Made by a program: the position numbers and the translations under genes. Below the pieces are notes generated by a model that saw nothing but the letters and a program-made list of their open reading frames with translations, had not been told where the DNA came from and did no database searches. Shown here piece after piece: positions 32,580 through 40,794 of a stretch of 64,000 bases of DNA (position 1 is its first letter; each line of letters starts with the position of its first letter). The DNA is from Bacteroidota bacterium (GTDB taxonomy: Bacteria > Bacteroidota > Bacteroidia > Bacteroidales > Lentimicrobiaceae), in assembly GCA_023441805.1 (NCBI GenBank), contig JAEZNO010000025.1, positions 62,001-126,000 on the forward strand, written 5' to 3'.

Positions 32580-34448
32580 TTAATCTTCATACATTACTGA
32601 AATTGCGACTACCCCGGGTCCTGCATTTACACCCAATACAGGTGATGCATCGTTTATAAAGAGAGGGTCCATTCCTGTAAGTTGCTTCATCTCTGTTTTG
32701 TACCAGTTCGCTGTAGATATATTCCGTGCATGCGATATCGCATAACCCCAGATTTTCCTCTTCAAGCTCGTTTTTCTTATACTTTCAAGGATGAGCTTGC
32801 AGCTTGCTTTTTCGGTAAACGGTTTGCCAAAGGTCTCAGTGCGGCCTTCGTCATTGACTGTTACAACAGGTTTAATGTTAAGCAGTGAGCCTAATAATCC
32901 TTTTGCATAACTCAGTCTCCCGCTCTTGACCATATACTTAATTGTCTTTGAAGATACAAACATCTTTGTATTCAACGACCATTGTGGAATATTGGTAAGC
33001 AGTTCTTTTTTTGACATTCCTTTCTCCATTTCCATTGCAGCTCTAAGCACAACTAATCCTAATCCACTGGATAATCTCTTTGAATTAAAGATATTGATGT
33101 CCTTACCTGTGTGTTCTGAAACTGTATGTGCAGCTTTAGTACTATTTGAGAAAGTACCGCTCATGGCACCGCTTATATGGATACCAATGATTGATTTATA
33201 ATGAGTTGAGAGAAAAGAATACCGATTAAAGAATTCTTTGTATGGTGGTTGGGCAGTACTTGGGTAGATACCTTCAGTATCAAGCATCTTATAAAACTGT
33301 GAAGGTAAAATGGTCATCCTGTCAAGGAAATACGTATCACCAAAATGTACACTCAATGGTACTACCTGAATTTTATACTTTTCAATCAAATTCTGTGGCA
33401 GGTCGCATGTAGAGTCGGTCACTAATGCAATATCAAGACCTGTGGATGATGCTATATCGTTTTGCATCACCATATCATCCACTTTCTGGAACGTTATATT
33501 CCCGAATTTATGAAGGACCTTCATTACTTTTGACGGGTGATCAGTATGTATATGGACCCTCATTTTCTTCGATGAACCGGCAACTACCATTGAATCGCCC
33601 ATATGAGCAATAGAAGTACGAACAGTTGTAAGATCGGTCTTTTTCTTTTCGTCGACTGAAAGCATTGCTTCAGTACAATATCTGAAGGTTATTACATCAT
33701 GTGATACCACTTCTGAATCAGCCAATACAATAGTATTCCTTCCGGTGATCATTTTCTTGAGCTCACCTGTCTTCACAAATTCAACAATTCCCTGAAGAAA
33801 TACAACGAATCCCTTAGCGCCTGCATCGACTACCTTTGACTTGGCAAGAATTTCAAGCTTCTCAGTAGTGGCGTTGAGCGATTCAACCGCTTTTTGATAA
33901 GCAAGAGCAAGCAGTTCAATGAAGTCCTTAATTGTGTCTTTTAGGATGTAGACAAATTCAGCCCATTCACGAATAACAGTAATCATTGTACCTTCAATGG
34001 GATTAGCAATAGCCTCATAAGCATAGGTTACTGCCTGCCGAATTGATTCGGCGAAGGTCTCTACACTGATCATTTCATGTTTCTGGAGTTCATTGCTAAA
34101 TCCATAGACAAATTGAGCGAATATAATGCCTGAATTACCACGGGCACCTGTAAGTGCTGCATCTGCAAGAGCAGCGGCTGTAACTCTAAGGTCGGAAGTA
34201 GGGATTGGTGTATCAACGATTGACCTCATTGTAGAGGCCAGATTAGTGCCGGTATCAGCATCAGCCACAGGAAATACATTGATTTTATTTATCTGTACCT
34301 GATTTTCAAAGATCTTTTGTGCACCTGCTAAAAAACTATAATACAATGTTTTTCCGTCAAGTTGCGTTATTGTCTTTTGTTCTGAATTCAATGTTCGATT
34401 ATTTAGTAACAAATTTAAAAATGAATGAGTCTTAAAGAGAAAAACCAT
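32580..34448 (-). CDS. Fused FakA-FakB-like fatty acid kinase (DhaL + DegV domains)
   Basis: A 622-aa cytoplasmic protein. Residues about 25-210 are a DhaL kinase domain with the Mg-ATP aspartates in NVFPVADADTGTNL and the GARGNSG loop. Residues about 235-325 match the FakA middle/C region (RYCTEAML, GDSMVVAGSSKKMRVHIHT). Residues about 335-622 are a complete DegV/FakB fatty-acid-binding domain (ALVTDSTCDLP, GIHISGAMSGTFSNS, KSGRLSYAKGLLGSLLNIKP). In Firmicutes FakA and FakB are separate proteins that phosphorylate exogenous fatty acids for phospholipid synthesis; here both are in one chain. No other FakB is in the window. Confidence 0.87.
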   Translation of the reverse strand: MVFLFKTHSFLNLLLNNRTLNSEQKTITQLDGKTLYYSFLAGAQKIFENQVQINKINVFPVADADTGTNLASTMRSIVDTPIPTSDLRVTAAALADAALTGARGNSGIIFAQFVYGFSNELQKHEMISVETFAESIRQAVTYAYEAIANPIEGTMITVIREWAEFVYILKDTIKDFIELLALAYQKAVESLNATTEKLEILAKSKVVDAGAKGFVVFLQGIVEFVKTGELKKMITGRNTIVLADSEVVSHDVITFRYCTEAMLSVDEKKKTDLTTVRTSIAHMGDSMVVAGSSKKMRVHIHTDHPSKVMKVLHKFGNITFQKVDDMVMQNDIASSTGLDIALVTDSTCDLPQNLIEKYKIQVVPLSVHFGDTYFLDRMTILPSQFYKMLDTEGIYPSTAQPPYKEFFNRYSFLSTHYKSIIGIHISGAMSGTFSNSTKAAHTVSEHTGKDINIFNSKRLSSGLGLVVLRAAMEMEKGMSKKELLTNIPQWSLNTKMFVSSKTIKYMVKSGRLSYAKGLLGSLLNIKPVVTVNDEGRTETFGKPFTEKASCKLILESIRKTSLKRKIWGYAISHARNISTANWYKTEMKQLTGMDPLFINDASPVLGVNAGPGVVAISVMYED

Positions 34449-34540
34449 TCATCTGGTCTTGGCATCAAAACGAGTGAACAAAGATACTCGGATTAGAATT
34501 AAAATAAGCTTAAAATTCAAATATACAGATAACTTGATAT

Positions 34541-35047
34541 TTACTTGACTCTCTGAAAGTTAGACAGCTTACCTTTTTTGATTATTTTATTTAGGTCCTC
34601 AACGAGGTTATTAAAATCGCCTCTTTTTCCACAAAAATAAATTTCAGTAAAGGGATCAGTATCATGCAACATATTCATGATTTCAGCCTGAGATGGGGTA
34701 TTTGGTAATCTGCTGTACTCATAGTATGTCCATTTGGTGAATGCTGAGAGTTCATTGATACCTCTTCTGTCAAGTAAATAACCGTCTTCCAGTTGAACCG
34801 GCAAAGCAAGGTCACCTGCATAAAAGACGTCACCTGGAGCAGGGTATGAGCTGAGACTTTTTCTGTCCTGTGTCATGTTAACAGGTACATGCAGGAAGTA
34901 ATCAGCCTTTGTTTTGTAAATAATGACCGGTGCATTCGCCAAAGCAGGATTACTTGTTGTAAGTGCGGTCGGCTTACTTGATTTGCAGGATGAAAGCATG
35001 AATAGTATTGATGCGATCAATAATGTGAAAATGAGATTACTTTTCAT
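34541..35047 (-). CDS. Putative lipoprotein of unknown function
   Basis: A 168-aa protein with a lipoprotein signal peptide ending in the lipobox MLSSC (Cys21), followed by a Ser/Thr-rich linker. The mature part has no family I recognise. Visible features are a KADYFLHVPVNM strand segment, DLALPVQLEDGYLLDRRGI, and a C-terminal Lys-rich helix (LNKIIKKGKLSNF). It is probably anchored in the inner leaflet of the outer membrane. It is upstream of the FakA-FakB-like gene on the same strand, but with a 92-base gap holding no obvious terminator. Confidence 0.7.
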   Translation of the reverse strand: MKSNLIFTLLIASILFMLSSCKSSKPTALTTSNPALANAPVIIYKTKADYFLHVPVNMTQDRKSLSSYPAPGDVFYAGDLALPVQLEDGYLLDRRGINELSAFTKWTYYEYSRLPNTPSQAEIMNMLHDTDPFTEIYFCGKRGDFNNLVEDLNKIIKKGKLSNFQRVK

Positions 35048-35165
35048 CTGTTGTGTTAATTAACTATGATTGACAAAGATAAGAAAGGATATTTATTGTA
35101 ATATACTGTTCTGATAAATACTTTGGTATGAATGTTGATGATACAAAAAAGTAAGTTTTTTTTCT

Positions 35166-35195
35166 TTTGCAAAAGCAAAAATGACATTAATTTTG
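35166..35195 (+). promoter_or_regulatory. Promoter of the DUF1573 gene
   Basis: TTTG at 35166-35169, 18 nt, then TAATTTTG at 35188-35195: a full match to the Bacteroidota sigma-70 promoter pattern. The start site is expected near 35202, leaving a 45-nt A-rich leader before the ATG. Confidence 0.75.
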
Positions 35196-35246
35196 TTCCT
35201 AACAATAATTATGTGCAATTACGGTAAAATTTAAAATTATACAAAA

Positions 35247-35738
35247 ATGAAAAAATCGATCACATTACTTGCATTTCTTTTGTTTTCAATGACCTTTGTA
35301 TTTGCACAGGAAGCAGCAACTAAGGCCAATGCTGCTAAACCTGAAGTTGCTGTTGACAATCCAAATGCAGCAGATATCTCATTTTCAAAAACAACTCACG
35401 ATTACGGAACTATCTTCGTTGGTGGGGATGGAAATTGCGAATTCGAATTTACCAATACAGGTAAAGAGCCTCTTATCCTTTCAAGTGTAAGGTCATCGTG
35501 TGGTTGTACTGTTCCAAGCTGGCCTCGTGAACCTATTCTCCCGGGTAAGAAAGAAGTAATTAAGGTTAAGTATGATACCGGAAGGTTAGGTGCAATTAAC
35601 AAGACTATCACAGTTATGTCAAATGCAAAGACTTCACCGGTGGTTTTGAAAATCACAGGTAATGTTGTTAAGAAAGCAGAAGAAAACACTGTTCCTGAGA
35701 AGAGTCTTAGCTCCGGTGCAGCCCCAACCGCTAAGTAA
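35247..35738 (+). CDS. Exported DUF1573 protein
   Basis: A 163-aa protein with a signal peptide (residues 1-20, ending FAQ) and one DUF1573 Ig-like domain at about 40-145. Hallmarks are the opening SKTTHDYGTI, FTNTGKEPLILSSVRSSCGCT with the paired Cys, PGKKEVIKVKYDTG and the final VVLKITGNV. The domain is widespread in Bacteroidota envelopes and its function is unknown. A low-complexity Ala/Glu/Ser tail follows. It is a single gene with a good promoter and its own terminator, so it is likely well expressed. Confidence 0.9.
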   Translation: MKKSITLLAFLLFSMTFVFAQEAATKANAAKPEVAVDNPNAADISFSKTTHDYGTIFVGGDGNCEFEFTNTGKEPLILSSVRSSCGCTVPSWPREPILPGKKEVIKVKYDTGRLGAINKTITVMSNAKTSPVVLKITGNVVKKAEENTVPEKSLSSGAAPTAK

Positions 35739-35763
35739 TTTTAAATTTTCGAAAAAATGCATT

Positions 35764-35793
35764 AAGCTGTCCGTTCAATCGGGCAGCTTTTTT
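35764..35793 (+). terminator. Rho-independent terminator
   Basis: Stem AAGCTGTCCG/CGGGCAGCTT with a 6-nt loop followed by a run of Ts, 26 bases past the DUF1573 stop. Confidence 0.9.
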
Positions 35794-35900
35794 TTTGGTG
35801 TTGATTGATGAAAGGTTATAGCTGAATTTTATCAGGTTAAATATTTTCTTTAACAAGGAATAAGTCCTAATTTTGCCCAACAATATTAAAATTTACTGTA

Positions 35901-37106
35901 ATGCCCCAGATCTCAGAACGCGGTACAAAAATGCCCGCATCACCAATTCGTAAGTTAGTTCCCTTTGCTGAAGCAGCTAAGAAGAAAGGGATTAAAGTTT
36001 ATCATCTGAACATCGGTCAACCCGATATTCCAACACCTGAAGTTGCCTTAAATGCAGTCAGGAATTACAAACAAAATGTTATTGAATATAGTCATTCGGC
36101 CGGAAATGAAAGTTACCGTCGCAAACTTGCTGAATACTATAACAGAATAGGGATAAATGTTGATTGTAATGATATTATCATTACTACTGGTGGTTCAGAA
36201 GCTATCTCCTTTGCCTTAAAAGTTTGTTTAAATCCGGGTGACGAAGTAATCATTCCGCAACCTTTTTATACAAATTACAACGCTTTTGCACTAGATGCAG
36301 GGGTTAACATCATACCTATCAACTCGGATATCAAATCCGGCTTCGCTCTACCGGCTATTAGCGAATTTGAAAAGTCAATCACACCCAATACTAAGGCTAT
36401 TATGGTGTGTAATCCTAATAACCCTACAGGTTACCTTTACAGCAAGGAAGAATTACTCGCTCTTAGGGAAATCGTTCTTAAATACAACCTTTTCCTCTTT
36501 GCCGATGAGGTTTACCGCGAGTTTTGTTATGATGGCATAGAGCACTTTAGTGTTATGCAACTCGAAGGATTAGAGCAACATGCCGTATTGTTAGATTCAG
36601 TTTCCAAGCGTTATAGTGAATGCGGTGTTCGTATAGGTGCCTTAGTATCAAAAAATAAGCAAATCATTGGTGCTGCCCTTAAATATGCTCAGTCACGTTT
36701 GAGCCCGCCATCACTTGGACAGGTCATTGGTGAAGCATCTCTGGATACTCCGGTTGAATATTTCAAGGAAGTTTATGACGAATATATTGCCCGGCGTAAT
36801 TTTGTTATTGAAGCACTTAATCAAATACCGGGAGTATATGCACCGATGCCTAAAGGAGCTTTCTATTCAGTCATTAGTTTGCCGGTTGAAGATGCTGACC
36901 ATTTCTGCCAGTGGCTTCTTGAAGAGTTCAATTATAATATGCAAACTGTAATGCTGGCTCCGGCTTCAGGTTTCTATGCAACTCAGGGGTTAGGTAAAAA
37001 TGAAGCACGAATAGCTTATGTACTTAAACTGGATGATCTTCGTAATGCAGTACGGTGTCTGGAGGAAGCACTGAAAGTATATCCACATACGATTAAGACA
37101 GCTTGA
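35901..37106 (+). CDS. Class I PLP aminotransferase (aspartate-type)
   Basis: A 401-aa fold-type I aminotransferase. The family opening is VYHLNIGQPDIPTPE. The PLP lysine is K236 in DSVSKRYSECGVRIG, and the cofactor-contacting segments VCNPNNPTG and FADEVYREF are present. A C-terminal Arg in EARIAYVLK binds the substrate carboxylate. It should transfer amino groups between aspartate or another amino acid and 2-oxoglutarate; exact specificity cannot be read. A TAATTTTG at 35868-35875 may be its -7 box. It is a single gene with a strong terminator. Confidence 0.92.
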   Translation: MPQISERGTKMPASPIRKLVPFAEAAKKKGIKVYHLNIGQPDIPTPEVALNAVRNYKQNVIEYSHSAGNESYRRKLAEYYNRIGINVDCNDIIITTGGSEAISFALKVCLNPGDEVIIPQPFYTNYNAFALDAGVNIIPINSDIKSGFALPAISEFEKSITPNTKAIMVCNPNNPTGYLYSKEELLALREIVLKYNLFLFADEVYREFCYDGIEHFSVMQLEGLEQHAVLLDSVSKRYSECGVRIGALVSKNKQIIGAALKYAQSRLSPPSLGQVIGEASLDTPVEYFKEVYDEYIARRNFVIEALNQIPGVYAPMPKGAFYSVISLPVEDADHFCQWLLEEFNYNMQTVMLAPASGFYATQGLGKNEARIAYVLKLDDLRNAVRCLEEALKVYPHTIKTA

Positions 37107-37140
37107 TATTATTTAGCAATATAAATCTGTTAATTAAAGA

Positions 37141-37174
37141 AAAAGCATCCGTGATTCATCACGGATGCTTTTTC
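37141..37174 (+). terminator. Rho-independent terminator
   Basis: Stem AAAAGCATCCGTGA/TCACGGATGCTTTT with a 4-nt loop and a following T-run, 35 bases past the aminotransferase stop. Confidence 0.92.
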
Positions 37175-37200
37175 TTTGATGATATTGCGACTTAGTTGGG

Positions 37201-37281
37201 AGAGGGTTGACAGACGGTTGGCAGAGGGTTGGGTGACCCTAACCGTCACCCAACCCTCTGCCAACCGTCACCTAACCCTCT
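37201..37281. repeat. Second cruciform repeat with 11-nt periodicity
   Basis: Two 37-nt arms (37201-37237 and 37245-37281) are reverse complements at 33 of 37 positions, around a 7-nt centre CCTAACC. Each arm is built from 11-nt units such as TTGGCAGAGGG and TTGACAGACGG. The design matches the element at 5788-5880, although the unit sequence differs. It lies between the terminator of the aminotransferase and the 3' end of the convergent namZ gene. Confidence 0.92.
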
Positions 37282-37357
37282 GCTAATATATTCTTCATCT
37301 AATCCATATTTTGTACAATTATCCCATTCTTTCGATAAAATGTACAATACGTAATTC

Positions 37358-38689
37358 TCAAAAATCTTTGTAAATCAGATACTTATCCCTTTTCTTCAGA
37401 AACTCTTGTAAAGGTTTTTGCCATGACTCTCTGATAGAATGCTCATCCATACCGGCTTCAATTTGTTTTTGGAGTTTATCAGTGCCGGCAAGATTTGTAA
37501 AAAAAGAAGTAAAGAATGAGCTTCCGGTAGTATCAGCCTTATACATATTAATTATCCAACTAAGTCTGATACCGGGTTTTTCACGAATGGATTCTGCATA
37601 TTTACTAAAGTCAAAACCATAACACACCTGATTTTTATAAGGAGGGTTAGTTGCTCCAGGACGACTCACAGGAGTGAACGAAATTTTACCTCCAATAAGT
37701 GCAGGATATCCGATATATCTGAATGGGTAATCAGTACCTCTGCCGACACTGGCTTTAGTACCTTCGAATAAACACGTAGTAGGGTAGAGGATCACTGATG
37801 TCATATCAGGCAGGTTGGGAGAAGGTTTTACCGGAAGTTCATAGAGTCGCGAATGAGTATATCCTGAGCATGGAACCCAATCGAGATCACATTTTATACC
37901 GCCTTTTAGCCATCCTTCTTCATTCACCATTCGTGCATACTCAGCCATAGTCATTCCATGAACTATTGGAACCGGGTGCATCCCTACAAATGAACTATGA
38001 GTTGTCTCAAGTACGGGACCGTCAACATAAAAACCGTTAGGATTTGGCCTGTCGAGTATTAAAAATGGGATGTTGTTTTCAGCGCATGCCTCCATCACCA
38101 GGCTCATTGTGGATATATATGTGTAAAATCGCACACCTACATCCTGCATGTCAAATACCACAATGTCAACATCAGCCAAATCTGTTGGTAACGGTTTTTT
38201 CTGTTTCCCATAGAGGGAAATGATTGGTAAGCCTGTACGAGGGTCAGTTTCATTGTTCAATTCTTCACCTGCACCGGCAAATCCTCTGAAACCATGCTCA
38301 GGTGTAAAAATCTTTATCAGGTTGATACCTGAATTCAGCATACTGTCAACCAAGTGAACATTGCCAATCATTGAAGTGTGATTAGCTACAACTGCAACTC
38401 TTTTCTGATGCTGCCGTAACCTCCCGAAATATCTTCCTGTTCTTTCAGCCCCTGTCTTTATCCTCGACTCCCTGTTTCTTTTTGTATCTCTGGAATGATC
38501 ATCATTAGCATTATATGCAGCTACTGATGAATATACATCCAATGAATCGTTCACCTCAGTAATTGACTGAACTTCTGAACCTGTAAAAGTTCTGGTAGTT
38601 GCTAAATCTTCTTTAATTAGCTTGCGCGACTGGAAGCAGGACGATAGCAGAATGAGTGAAATAAGTGAGCAGAAGAGTACGGGGCGCAT
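37358..38689 (-). CDS. namZ: Lipoprotein exo-beta-N-acetylmuramidase (DUF1343, NamZ-like)
   Basis: A 443-aa envelope enzyme of the DUF1343 family, which in characterised cases removes terminal N-acetylmuramic acid from peptidoglycan fragments. The lipoprotein signal MRPVLFCSLISLILLSSC gives a lipid-anchored Cys18. Family motifs are FTPEHGFRG, VDIVVFDMQDVGVRFYTYIST and LDRPNPNGFYVDGP, and ASVGRGTDYPF. I choose the ATG at 38689; the longer frame to 38953 runs into the divergent permease gene and encodes no secretion signal. Together with Mpl (40795-42165) it points to cell-wall recycling. Confidence 0.9.
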   Translation of the reverse strand: MRPVLFCSLISLILLSSCFQSRKLIKEDLATTRTFTGSEVQSITEVNDSLDVYSSVAAYNANDDHSRDTKRNRESRIKTGAERTGRYFGRLRQHQKRVAVVANHTSMIGNVHLVDSMLNSGINLIKIFTPEHGFRGFAGAGEELNNETDPRTGLPIISLYGKQKKPLPTDLADVDIVVFDMQDVGVRFYTYISTMSLVMEACAENNIPFLILDRPNPNGFYVDGPVLETTHSSFVGMHPVPIVHGMTMAEYARMVNEEGWLKGGIKCDLDWVPCSGYTHSRLYELPVKPSPNLPDMTSVILYPTTCLFEGTKASVGRGTDYPFRYIGYPALIGGKISFTPVSRPGATNPPYKNQVCYGFDFSKYAESIREKPGIRLSWIINMYKADTTGSSFFTSFFTNLAGTDKLQKQIEAGMDEHSIRESWQKPLQEFLKKRDKYLIYKDF

Positions 38690-38761
38690 ACCAAGTGTTA
38701 TTCCTGTTTGATAAACCACAAATCTAATCGTTATTCTTAACTTTGCCAAAATTGAACGAGC

Positions 38762-39982
38762 TTGAACTTCGAATATTTCATAAGTAAACGTATTCGCAAA
38801 AGAAAGGGTGATTCTTTCTCCAGACCTATCATTAAAGTTTCTATTGCCGGTATAGCACTTGGTATTGCCGTGATGATCATTTCTGTTGCTGTTCTGACAG
38901 GTTTTCAAAAAGAGATTAGCAACAAAGTAGTCGGCTTCGGTTCCCATATTCAAATATCACATTTCGATTCAAATAACTCATACGAAGCAACTCCAATAAT
39001 CATTGACAGTCAATCACTCAATGAAGTCAAAGCAATTAGAGGCGTTGTTCATCTAAATTCCTTCGCCTTAAAAGCCGGATTGATAAAAACAGATGATGAA
39101 ATATATGGAGTTGTTTTGAAGGGAGTAGATAATGAGTTTGACTGGTCGTTTTTCAATGAGAAAATTATTGAGGGGAAAGCACCAAAACTAAATGATACTA
39201 CAGCATCCAATGAAATTTTAATTTCGAATAAAGTAGCCAACCTCTTGAATCTCAAGATCAACCAGGAGGTGCGCATGTACTTTATCATTGATAATAATAC
39301 CAGGGGAAGGAAATTTACGATTTCAGGTATCTACGAAACCGGATTAACAGAGTTTGATGAAACATACATTTTAGGCGATATCCGACACATCAAGCGTTTG
39401 AATAACTGGACACAAGGCGAAGTTTCGGGTTATGAGATAATGATTAGTGATTTCAATAAGCTGGATGAGATTTCCGAAGCCATTTATGCAGTAATAGGTT
39501 TTGATTTGAATACTCAAACGATAAAACAATTATATCCACAGATTTTTGATTGGATTGAGATTCAAGACCTTAATGTCCTAATAATTTTAATCTTGATGAC
39601 CTTGGTGGCCGGGATCACCATTATTTCGACATTACTTATACTAATTCTTGAGCATACGAGAGATATAGGAATACTTAAGGCAATGGGAGCCAGTGTAAAC
39701 AGTATAAGAAAGATATTCTTAATGACATCGGTTTATATTATATTTTATGGATTGCTTTGGGGAAATATCCTTTCACTGACTCTTATTTGGATACAAAAAA
39801 CACTTGGTGTAATACCTTTACCACCCGACTCATATTTCCTCTCACAAGTACCCGTTGCCATAAATGCATGGCATATTCTGCTGATTAACATAGTGACAGT
39901 GTTAATCTGCTTACTGATGATGCTTATTCCTTCAATGGTAATTAAGTATATCAGTCCAATAAAGGCAATAAGATTTGATTAG
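38762..39982 (+). CDS. LolC/LolE-type ABC transporter permease
   Basis: A 406-aa membrane protein of the FtsX/LolCE family: one N-terminal helix (GIALGIAVMIISVAVLTGF), a large periplasmic domain (about 50-260) and three C-terminal helices. LolCDE-type complexes release lipoproteins from the inner membrane; the ATPase is not in this window. It starts with TTG at 38762 (giving MNFEYFISKRIRKRKG), the usual first residues of the family; no ATG is nearby. A TAACTTTG -7-like box (38738-38745) would put the start of transcription only about 10 nt upstream, so the mRNA may be nearly leaderless. Confidence 0.88.
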   Translation: MNFEYFISKRIRKRKGDSFSRPIIKVSIAGIALGIAVMIISVAVLTGFQKEISNKVVGFGSHIQISHFDSNNSYEATPIIIDSQSLNEVKAIRGVVHLNSFALKAGLIKTDDEIYGVVLKGVDNEFDWSFFNEKIIEGKAPKLNDTTASNEILISNKVANLLNLKINQEVRMYFIIDNNTRGRKFTISGIYETGLTEFDETYILGDIRHIKRLNNWTQGEVSGYEIMISDFNKLDEISEAIYAVIGFDLNTQTIKQLYPQIFDWIEIQDLNVLIILILMTLVAGITIISTLLILILEHTRDIGILKAMGASVNSIRKIFLMTSVYIIFYGLLWGNILSLTLIWIQKTLGVIPLPPDSYFLSQVPVAINAWHILLINIVTVLICLLMMLIPSMVIKYISPIKAIRFD

Positions 39983-39984
39983 AA

Positions 39985-40695
39985 TTACTTTTTGTGCAGA
40001 CCGCACTCACGAGTTTCAGGATTTTCCCACCACCAGCGACCGGCTCTAATATCTTCACCGGGCAGAATTGCTCTGGTACAGGGTTGACAACCAATACTTG
40101 GAAATCCTTTATCATGCAGGCTGTTATAGGGAACTTTATTCTCATGAACGTAATCCCATACTTGCTTTTCTGACCAGTCGATAAGAGGATTTACTTTTAT
40201 TAATCCATTTTTTTCATCCCATTCAATTGTCTTGTAATCCTTTCGTGTCATCGATTGTCCTCTCCTCAATCCCGTAACCCAAGCACTCAATCCTGCAAAA
40301 GCCCTTCCCAAAGGTTCTACTTTACGTATGTGACAGCATAACTGCCGGTTTTCAATACTTTCATAAAAAAGATTTATCCCTTTTTGGTTGACCATATCCT
40401 GAACTTTTTGAGTATCAGGATAGAACACTGAGATTCGGATATCGTACCTTTTCAGATTCTTGTCGAGAAGGTCATAAGTTTCAGGAAAAAGCCGGCCTGT
40501 ATCGAGTGTAAATACATAAGCTTGTTTGTCAATTGAGTTAAGCATATGCAGAATGACCTGGTCCTCAACCCCGAGGCTTGTTGAGAACCCTGTCTTGCCT
40601 TCAAAGGAGTGAAACATAAAGTCTATGATTGATTCCGCCGATTGTCCTTCAAGCTGTTCATTTAGCTCGTATGCTCTTTTCCTGTTATCTTCCAT
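39985..40695 (-). CDS. cysH: Assimilatory APS/PAPS reductase
   Basis: A 236-aa cytoplasmic enzyme reducing activated sulfate (APS or PAPS) to sulfite. It carries the CC...CxxC set for a [4Fe-4S] cluster (QLCCHIRKVEPL and SIGCQPC), which marks the APS-reducing type. The catalytic Cys is in ETRECGLHKK near the C-terminus. Substrate-binding motifs are TSLGVEDQVI, FTLDTGRLFPET and GLRRGQSMTR. It is encoded alone; the rest of sulfate assimilation is not in the window. It converges on the permease gene with a 2-base gap, so each 3' end must run into the other. Confidence 0.93.
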   Translation of the reverse strand: MEDNRKRAYELNEQLEGQSAESIIDFMFHSFEGKTGFSTSLGVEDQVILHMLNSIDKQAYVFTLDTGRLFPETYDLLDKNLKRYDIRISVFYPDTQKVQDMVNQKGINLFYESIENRQLCCHIRKVEPLGRAFAGLSAWVTGLRRGQSMTRKDYKTIEWDEKNGLIKVNPLIDWSEKQVWDYVHENKVPYNSLHDKGFPSIGCQPCTRAILPGEDIRAGRWWWENPETRECGLHKK

Positions 40696-40794
40696 AATAG
40701 TATAATCTAACTACAAAGATACCTATTTGTTGTATTCCTTAAGTATTACGGCACCTTGTCAGTTGAAAGTCGTAAATTAGCATCCTGTAAATAC

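Noticed and set aside
38690..38953. Longer N-terminus for the NamZ-like protein
   Set aside because: It would overlap the divergent permease gene by about 190 bases and would bury the lipoprotein signal peptide at residue 89.
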